From contig OZ022258.1 of NCBI GenBank assembly GCA_963978905.1, positions 39,416,591-39,480,590 on the forward strand: DNA of 64,000 bases. Reading direction: 5' to 3'. The translations under genes and the position numbers were made by a program. The notes beneath the pieces are model-generated. The model was not told where the DNA came from, made no database searches, and was given only the letters and a program-made list of their open reading frames with translations. Positions 56,251 to 64,000 of this stretch are shown in pieces. This DNA is from Trichostrongylus colubriformis. Lineage: Eukaryota > Nematoda > Chromadorea > Rhabditida > Trichostrongylidae. Within the stretch, counting starts at the first letter, position 1. Every line of letters starts with the position of its first letter.

Positions 56251-57117
56251 TGTGGTTAATGAGTGGTGTTGTGGCAATGTTATGAGAATGGCCTTATGTC
56301 GATTACTCCAGCTGGGAACTGCTTCGATGATGGAAACCTCTTGATTACGTCGTCCAGGTCAAATAATTAATAAGCTTCTCACGTTGCTTTACGAATGTAG
56401 TGGGCCAGTTGAGACAAAACTGAATAAAATAAAAAAATGGAAAACCAAGAAATGTACAAATAATATTCTTCACAGTTCAAACAGTTAAGAGTGTACTACT
56501 ACCAATGCATGAGTGTCATTGAAGAATTGTTAGATGTAGGTATTCGGAATAGGTGCTTTAGTTTCGAATTCATGGAATGGTAGACGGCTATCCTTCGCAA
56601 TAGCGCATAACACGATGGGCTAATTAAGAAGGCTTACAATGGGTCGTATGAGATTGCTTCGGAAATTTGTTGAGTGAGAGGAACATGGGGATTAGGATAA
56701 GGTACGATTCGAAGTGCCTGAATGGCGAAGTTTTCCGCTTAAAGATGATTGAATGCGCAGGGGCTTCAACGAGATTGGCTATTCCCCAATTTCCTCTTTC
56801 ACCGCCGACGACAACTTTGCCGAACCAATTTCGGTCTCCGTCCTCTCCTCCCTCCAACGGAATTCGCCGCGTGCACTGAAGACCAACACGAACGTTTCTG
56901 TTTGTGAGGCAGTTTAAGGAGACAGTGGAATCACTTTCTTGACCATTAACTAAGGAGGTGGCCACATTAATCACTCGGATCAATAGGCCTCGAAGTTATG
57001 TATTGGATTGTATATACACTCGCTCGGTTTTTTATTCCCTTTATTTCTCAAGATTGAACTTTTCCCACTCAACGATATGGTGTAATTGTTTTTTAGATCA
57101 ATCCATTTGCTTATTAT

Positions 57118-57360
57118 TTTTGAGGCTTAGGAATGAAATGCCCACAAGGCAAAACTTTGCACTTTCGACACCTGTCCTTCTTCGCGACCAGAAACCTCAG
57201 TGACAACAAGAAATTGAACAATGATGTACCCTACCCTCATGTGACTCGATATGGAACGAGGAATTTTTCGCATCTTGGTGATAAGGGAACAAGAGCAGGT
57301 GCCGAAAGTGCAGATTTCTGTCTCATGAGCGTTCCATTTCCTGACCTTGGAAATATTAAC
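57118..57360. repeat. Inverted repeat related to the CGATAGAGCTT family
   Basis: GAGGCTTAGGAATGAAATGCC and TTGCACTTTCGACACCTG at the left mirror GGTGCCGAAAGTGCAGATT and GCGTTCCATTTCCTGACCTTG at the right. Part of a 137-codon frame overlaps it. The stretch 57550-59130 shows no recognisable feature. Confidence 0.5.
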
Positions 57361-59135
57361 CAAATCAGGGGATCAAAAAGGCAAAAAAGCATTCAAAGCA
57401 TAAACCTCTACTACACTTCGTCAAAGCAAAGAAAACTCGAAAAGAGCTCAAAAATTGAACAAATTTATATACAACTCGGTAGATGTCCAACGGCATCGGA
57501 AGTGAGAAGTTCTCAGGACGGGAGTGAAATGGTTAGCATAGAGTAAGCACAGCTTCAAGGTCGGGTGGTGCTTGAAAATGGCTCTGCTATAACTCGCATA
57601 GTCGAGGATCAGGTCCAGAGTCAATGCAAAGCCAACCAAGCCCTCCTACCTCCCAGCTAGGTGATAAATTGGAGTGAGTCGAATTCTATTGAAAAGGTAA
57701 ACACCGAGTTCATCCAAAAAGTTAGGATCGAAACTCGTGGGACTTCATGCGCTGCACGCTGCAGGTTTTGTGTTAAAAATCGTCTGCCCAGGAAAACAAG
57801 CACTTGGGATGTCAATGGCTTCGCATACACAATGGAAAGGTCATTACTTTGCAAATTACTAGATTGTCTGTCCAGTCATTCTTCACATAGGCTGTTCCCA
57901 TGCCTTCGGCGACGTTTGCTTAGTGCATTTTCCATTTCGATCCTCAAGCCTTTTTCTTTTGGTTTAACAATTTTTATGGAGCACTTGTTTTCATATTTGA
58001 TAATTTTACAGCTTTCATGTGGTACTGCGAATATTCAATGGAGTGAAATCAAACATTTGCAGTTGCCAAGTAGAGACGAGCAGCCGACGTCACCTCCCAA
58101 GTGGGTGTCCTAGAGTATGAAAGCAGCTTGAGGGTCGTCATAAAAAAAGTAAGATGCTGCTTCTGATTGCTGGTTCCCTCATCCGAAGCCGCTTGAGCAG
58201 CACAATACCGCTCACATTTCTTGAAAAACCGACGCGAGGCGACGGATTAAACGGCACAAACCGTCGCGTCGTCATAACTTCGTTGAAATTAAAAAAGTGG
58301 AAACAAATGAAAGCAATGGATTCGTCCCGATGCGACGACTTCAACGACCTATAAAGTGTCGAATTTTGATGAGTAGGTCGCCAGCTTCTCGGTGAGGGCT
58401 ACAAAGATTCCTGTTTTTACCCTCAGGCAAGACTCCGATTTTTTGGGCCTACATTCACAAGTTCAATTGTTGCTCGCTCATGTCCCGCACAAACATCATT
58501 TTTTAGTGAGCTGTCGTTAAGCTTCAGAATGCTTTTCAGCATGAAGTTTCACGACATTTCTGGAAGTTTTTGAGCTCATTTCGTCAGAATCGATAAACTA
58601 ATTGAAAAAAAATAGCTCACCTTTGCAGAATGCTGGCTGCGTGCTGCAAGAATTACCTTGATTTCCGAATAACAGGCAAGCGCTAGTTTATGATGAAGCT
58701 CAAACATCAGTATACGGCTTACTGTGAATGCTAGATAATTTCTTTTCTCCTTCCTAAAATAACATTTTAATCGATGAAAATCGCATGAATTCTTCGAATA
58801 TAACCTTCTAAACTTCCAAAAACTGAAAGCGGTATTCTAACAATGTCCAGAATCATGAATCTAAAAGGAGTGTTAATTGCACATGAAAGTATGAATATGG
58901 ACGCACACTAATTAATTTCAGAGAACATTATATTAATGTTTCGGAGTCAAGAATGCTGTTCGTCGGTGTAGAGATCGTCTAACTGCGAGAGTTTCAAAAT
59001 TTTACCACCTCTCGTAATCTTTTCAAGCACTGTAGGCTCCGACGCTTGTTGATCTCTTGATTACTGAATGTAGACTCAAAAAAACGAGTTTAAAATAGGA
59101 GCCTTTTCAGCTTTCACCGAAAAGCTGATGACCTA

Positions 59136-60691
59136 CACTGCGGTGCATAATGATAAAGCCACCTATAAATTGTCCAAAAACTTTCATAGCAAAATGTTCC
59201 CAGGAAACTCTCTAGGTATAAATCGTAGCAAATTTGGTGGCGCATTACACACTAATATCAAACCTGAGCTCGAAATAACAGAACAAATTTACCTTCATTA
59301 TTTCAAAAAATGTCGCTTTTGCGGTAGTGCAAAATGATAAAGCCAGTAAGGAAATTGAAGTTTTCAACAAGTCGTTAACTTTAGAAAGGGCAATACACTA
59401 CTCTAGTGGTCTGCTGGTCTTCCTCTCTCAATAACCTGAAAAATCTGATTGTCTAGACTCATGTAAAGATTATTAATAAGATCTTGGTCCACTAGCCTCT
59501 TTGAGCTCCTTAACTCTTTGGGATTCCCTGTTATCTGCGTAAATCCGTCGCACCATGAAGCCCCATACATTTTTCAACGGGTTAAGGTCTGGGCTATTTG
59601 CCGGCCAGGGCAGGAGCCTTATTCGATGACGGCTGAACCATGCACTTGTGCTCTGGCTGACGTGGATTGGTGCGTTATCTTGCATGAAAACAAGATTTCG
59701 GCTTCGATTTTCACGCCAGAACGGAAGAAGTGCACGGCGCATGACCACTTGATAACCGGCGAAACTCCGCTTTTTAGGAACAAAACATAACTTCAAACGT
59801 TTCTTCGATGAATTGCGGCCCATACCATAACGCCCCATCTTTTGAAATTCCTTCCCGACAATCGTAGCTTGTCGTTTTCTTGATCATGCCAGTAATATCG
59901 GTTGCTATCTGATCCGTCGCTGTTGAATTTTTTTTCATCAGAAAAAACAATCTGCAAAGGATAACATTATAAGAAAGCAAGAGGGATTTTACGACAAAAT
60001 AGACAACTTACTCCAGTCCACTCGGCTGCATGTTTTGGCGAACTACACTCGATTTTTGCGGTGTTCTCGTGTCATGGATGGAGCTTTCCTCATTTTCCTC
60101 TTTTTTAAAGCCCGCAAAACAGTTGTTTTGGAGATATTTAGCTCAAAAGAAGACCTGATATCCGAGCTTGACTTGGTGGAATTCGATGCTTCTCTGAGAA
60201 TACGGCGCTTATCCTTCTCGAAAACTGAAGGAGGTCGCCCAGAACTCTTCTTAGCTCCATATGTTGCAGGATCCTTGAAGAAGTTGTCGACGACTGGGTG
60301 GCTGCGGTCCAGTTCCTGCGCAATATGACGATTTTGACAATCCCAGCGCTTTTTTGCGACAATTTGGCCTTTTTCAAAATCAGATAGGGGTTTTCCTTTC
60401 CCCATTACCTGAAAAAGAAAGACATTACAGCAGCAAAACGTTTCAACAAATACAGATGAGAAGCGACGGAAGAACTCAGAGTGGCTTTGACATTTTGCAC
60501 CATCGCAAAAGCTGCATTTTTTGAGAAACTAAGATAAAATTTTTCTTTGATTTTGATCCGGAATTTAGTTTTGATGTACGAATGCGCGATCACATTTGCT
60601 ACAATCTACATCTGAGAAGTTTCCAAGAAACATCTTACTATGATAGCTTTTAAAGAATTCATGAGTGGCTTCATCATTATGCACCGCAGTG
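59136..60691 (-). mobile_element. Tc1-type transposon, near full length (1.56 kb)
   Basis: TA-flanked; ends CACTGCGGTGCATAATGATAA and the inverse ..CATTATGCACCGCAGTG. It carries one minus-strand transposase (60405-59473). Its termini resemble, but are distinct from, those of the 40-kb and 51-kb Tc1 elements (TGCWAAATGATACAGCCAC against TGCATAATGATAAAGCCAC). Confidence 0.85.
59473..60405 (-). pseudogene. Tc1-family transposase (DD34E type, catalytic E replaced)
   Basis: ATG at 60405 starts GKGKPLSDFEKGQIVAKKRW (first HTH). Then come the GRPPSVFEKDKRRI linker and second HTH SKTTVLRALKKRKM. A TAG follows near 60043, and after a probable short intron the frame reads IVFSDEKKFNSDGSDSNRYY and GVMVWAAI. 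A one-base shift near 59822 then leads into LKLCFVPKKRSF, FMQDNAPIHVSQ and SPDLNPLKNVWG. The spacing between the second Asp and the third position is 34 residues, but the Glu of NP.EN is Lys. Stop, shift and Lys together mean it is inactive. Confidence 0.85.
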
Positions 60692-61131
60692 TACTTAACA
60701 AATTTCGACATTTTGTAGGTCATTGAAGCCGTCGCATCGAGACGAATCCAACGCTTCTAATGCTGCCCCATTTTATTCACTTCAAACAAACGAAGGTATA
60801 ACGATACAACGGTTTATGCCCTTTAATCCGTCGCCAAGGGTCGATTTTTCAGAGTGAGCGGTATTGTACGTTTCCCTGGCCTGAGTGGCGTTTTGTGTAT
60901 TTTAGAGAAGATGAAACGAAATCTTCTTCAAAACAAGGTGTTAACTTCTAAAAACGAAGTGTGTCATGGACATATGTCATGTTTATTTCAAATTCCTTTT
61001 ATTCCTTTTCGTAAACCTAGTTCGATATTCGGCGTATTTGCTTTTGAATTGAAACTGAGATACCAGACGGCAAAACTTAAAATTGCCTTGAAATTTCCAA
61101 TAACTTCGTACGACAACAGGCCACTTTAGCA

Positions 61132-62396
61132 TTGGTTGTCCGGTAAGCTCTTGGACTAAATGCATGGTAGGGTTCAAAACAACATATCACGTCACCGGAT
61201 GTTGTGAACGGGCCTAACTTGAGGGATATGTGCTTCATGTCCGGTATATGTACCTGTCAGCAGCATGTGCGACATATCGTCTCCTGTTCCAGTAGTGCCT
61301 TCGTAACAGATGACAATGGTGCTCTACCTACCATTCTGCTTCCACAATGGCGCTCCGGCCGTTCCGCGAACAAGGTCCATAGCTTTCTGCACTAGACAAT
61401 AAAGGGGCAAGCCCCCTGTCGCTCGACGTGCTTTTACTGGTAACACAAGTCGGCCAACGGCGACGAATCGCTCAAGGAATCTCGACGCACAGGTCAACCA
61501 CAAACACAGAACAAACGGCTCGTGCTCGCTCCCTGTAGGGCTCGACCTGACCTTTCTGTACGCGAACTCTCAGACCTTGCGAATACTTCAAAATCCACTG
61601 TACACGATGTCCTTCGGCGTTCAGGGAAGGTCGCAAGGTTGCCCCACGTCGTACCCGACGCTTTGACGTCTGAGGACGAAAGAATCGTGCTGATATCTGC
61701 GCTTCTCTCCACAACAGTCGCCGTACGTTTGCATGGATCGACTCGATCGTCACATTGGATAAGAAATATAGCGTCTACGACAATGTGGTGGATCACAAGC
61801 GTTGGGTGGACATCGATGAACTCCCCAAACCGTAGCCAAAACGTCTTGACCACGGCAAAAAGGAGCTGTTTTCCCTCTAGTGGAACATCAATGGCCCAGT
61901 ATTCTGGAAAATGATACTGCCGGTTCCACGGAAGACTCCATTATGTTCTGCGCTCATCTGGAGAAAGTGAGCGAATTCCTACGTAATCGTGGTCTCAGTA
62001 GGAGAAAAATCTTCTTTTCATGGATAATACCAGACCGCAAACCGCAAAGAAACAAAGAAGAAACTGGAGTAACTCGGGATCGAGCTGGTACCCCATCCGC
62101 CGTACTCACCTGATCTTGCACCCAGTTGACTCACGTTTTCCGGTCGCTCCAGTCTTCCCTAGCGGGAAAAAAGTTATCAAATCGTGAGGAAGTCGAAAAT
62201 CGAAAATGGTGTCGACAACTTCTTACATTCCAAGTCTCCAGAGTTCTTCGCGCGTGGTATCCGCCCATTACCGGAAGATGGCAGCATGTGATAGATCATA
62301 ATGGCGAATATCTTGTGGAGCGATAGTGGTTGTCAATAAAGTCACTGACTATACAATCTTCTCCGACATTAGTCTAAAAACTGTCCGGACAACCTA
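61132..62396 (+). pseudogene. Full-length mariner with broken transposase
   Basis: TIRs TTGGTTGTCCGGTAAGCTCT and the inverse ..AACTGTCCGGACAACCTA; 1.27 kb, normal for mariner. Frames read ELSDLANTSKSTVHDVLRRS (HTH), WVDIDELPKP, EHQWPSILEND, YSPDLAPS (third catalytic region; one extra T before the Asp at about 62126 breaks the frame) and FRSLQSSLAGKKLSNREEVE up to RWQHVIDHNGEYLVER. Several frameshifts and stops. Confidence 0.85.
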
Positions 62397-62479
62397 TAAT
62401 TTTGGAGCGAAACTGAGATTAGGAATGCGAAACTTCTCCGAAAACCCATTGGTCTCATAAAAAAGGAATAGCAAGACTA

Positions 62480-62840
62480 CGTTGAAAAATGACTACTTTG
62501 TTTGGATGGTTTCGATCCTCATTCGTCATCGCCTTTTAGGCTGATTCTTGTGTATAGACCTCCTAGTTCTACTGCTCCCGAAAATGAATCCCTAATTGAC
62601 TTCCTTCTCGAGCTTTGCCTAACTAGCAATAGATTGTTGATTTTGGGTGACTTCAACCTTGATATTGATTGGAAAACGTGTAATCCTGAGAACACTATTT
62701 CAAAAAAGTTTTTGGACTTATTCATATGCTGTGGATTAACTCAGCATGTCTTAGAGCCTACTCGTGCCCACTCGATCTTGGACATTGTACTTGTTACTGC
62801 CCTATCATCCGTCAGATCGCAATACTCCCACTAGTTATCA
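62480..62840 (+). pseudogene. CR1/Jockey-type LINE endonuclease fragment
   Basis: Reads FRLILVYRPPSSTAPENESL, then LLILGDFNLDIDW and LDLFICCGLTQHVLEPTR with LDIVLV. The YRPP, GDFN and (L)D motifs are those of the apurinic-like endonuclease of CR1-group LINEs. The frame ends at 62832. Following sequence to about 63150 may be more of the same element in other frames. Confidence 0.75.
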
Positions 62841-64000
62841 GAATTGTATACAACCAAGTGTTAGATTAATTGATAATCAAAGACTACATGTTTTCTTTAT
62901 CAAGGATAAATGGGTTCGACGACTAAAGGAATCCATGAAAAGTGTCCTTTTTGGAATGCTGCATTTCCAGTTATCCTGCTCTCGCATAAGCGTGGAACAG
63001 CGCAATTTGATGAGGCAGTATCAGAGGTTCAAACGTTAATAGCCTATTGGAATCTCTGTCCATTTCTTTTGAGTGCCAAAGAAAAAGCCTGCCCAGACAG
63101 AACCTTCAGTGCAGGAAAGTTTGTAAGATGGATGTTCTTCAGATGATTTGACAAGCCGGGTACATCACGCATTACACGCAGTATGGAATGCACTGATTAC
63201 CAGTAAAGCAGCCTTCATACCCTGCGCCGTAGAGGATGGCTGCGTTCACAGGCAGCGAAGTAGAGTGGCACAGGGGAAGGTGCATAGACGACGCAGGCAA
63301 AGAGACAGGATGGCACGGGCGGAGATGCAGAGACAAGCAGCAGCAACGTCCTGCCGCCTTTACCGCAAGGTATGAAGACGGTCAGCGCTCACTATCGAAA
63401 ACTACCAGCCTGCGGCAGCATCGCTATCACCGCGACGCCTCACGCTCACTGTATTTTCACGTATTCAAGATGATTATGAATTGTTTTGTCAACTCGTTTT
63501 GCACATTGTACTTCTCATTCGTATGCTACTAGTTTTACTTCAATTAATAGCTTTCGTTGGATGTGCCGCGCATCCTAGTTCCACTCAGAATCGTGGTGAC
63601 AAGTGAGTGCGATTCGGCCTATACAAGGACTTGCGGGGGGAAGCCGATGTTCGAAGCAGTATCACCCTTCCAGGCAAGTTTGGTACCAGTTCTCTTACGC
63701 GGGATGGACGGAAGGCTTGGTTGGCCTAGGCGCGCGTTCATGCGAGATTTGATCCTCGCACCATGAGAGTGCTAGTGCATGCCATCTGCCACTGCACCAA
63801 CTCCGCCCTCGTATGCCCCGATCTCAAGCTAGTCGACAATTACGTTTAAGGCGTCTCAAAGCGAAAAACGTGCACTGCTACTCACAGTTGACTGGCTTTT
63901 CATTAAACTGCGCTGAAGAACGTAAGGGACGATTTCCCCACCATCACCTGCTTCATATAACTGATGCCCCACCTCGCTGTTTTGTCATTGTGTTCAGGCC
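62841..64000. other. Right edge, no gene supported
   Basis: Open frames at 63148-63532 and 63557-63766 are short, overlap one another and match no family I know. The GC-richer 63560-63780 block looks like dispersed repeat sequence, but there is no second copy in the window to confirm it. Confidence 0.4.

Noticed and set aside
56624..56983. 119-codon minus-strand frame and a 70-codon plus-strand frame
   Set aside because: Both are open but neither has family similarity, splice partners or repeats to decide; coding status left open.

Overview
The window looks like draft genomic sequence from a clade V (strongylid, hookworm-like) nematode. Introns are short and AG-terminated where they are not invaded by repeats, three host genes resemble nematode proteins, and the non-coding DNA is dominated by Tc1, mariner, piggyBac-type and LINE debris and by fold-back MITEs. 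One 200-N assembly gap lies at 44713-44912. No tool was run: all exon models were read by eye from splice sites, reading phase and family similarity.

Host genes, left to right. (1) 26-1426 (+): the last five exons of a MIF4G-domain protein, running in from the left edge. (2) 5479-17142 (+): a complete 11-exon spastin (spas-1-like) microtubule-severing ATPase of about 456 residues, with a 7.2-kb repeat-filled intron. (3) 20532-25989 (+): an eight-exon nematode-type protein with an N-terminal CxxC/CxxxH (LIN-15-like) module and a C-terminal paired-CxxC module; it has one in-frame TAG. (4) 31025-54585 (-): an NR2-type NMDA receptor (nmr-2). I could trace signal peptide, parts of the amino-terminal domain, both ligand-binding halves, M1, pore, M3, M4 and a tail ending in a PDZ-ligand-like ETNL. 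The middle of the amino-terminal domain was not found. A weak two-exon ORF (50674-51010, +) lies in an nmr-2 intron.

Mobile DNA. Introns and intergenic stretches carry Tc1-type elements (28.8-29.7, 40.3-41.9, 51.5-53.7, 59.1-60.7 kb), mariner remnants (39.0-39.2, 46.3-46.6, 54.8-55.3, 61.1-62.4 kb), CR1-like LINE fragments (36.8-37.5 and 62.5-62.8 kb), a Penelope-like reverse-transcriptase fragment (22.9-23.8 kb), a 2.4-kb piggyBac-type TTAA element, four TTAA-flanked fold-back MITEs, a four-copy 215-235-bp TIR MITE family, satellite arrays (12.45-14.33 and 37.74-38.66 kb) and a recurrent fold-back family carrying a CGATAGAGCTT motif.

The most informative structures are nested insertions whose empty sites are also present in the window. 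They give a relative order of transposition: Tc1-MITE, then piggyBac-type element, then fold-back plus Penelope fragment at 22-25 kb; Tc1, then TTAA MITE at 51.5-53.7 kb; and a palindromic Tc1 element that landed in or beside an nmr-2 exon at 40.3 kb. I found no prokaryotic genes, CRISPR arrays, rRNA or tRNA genes.
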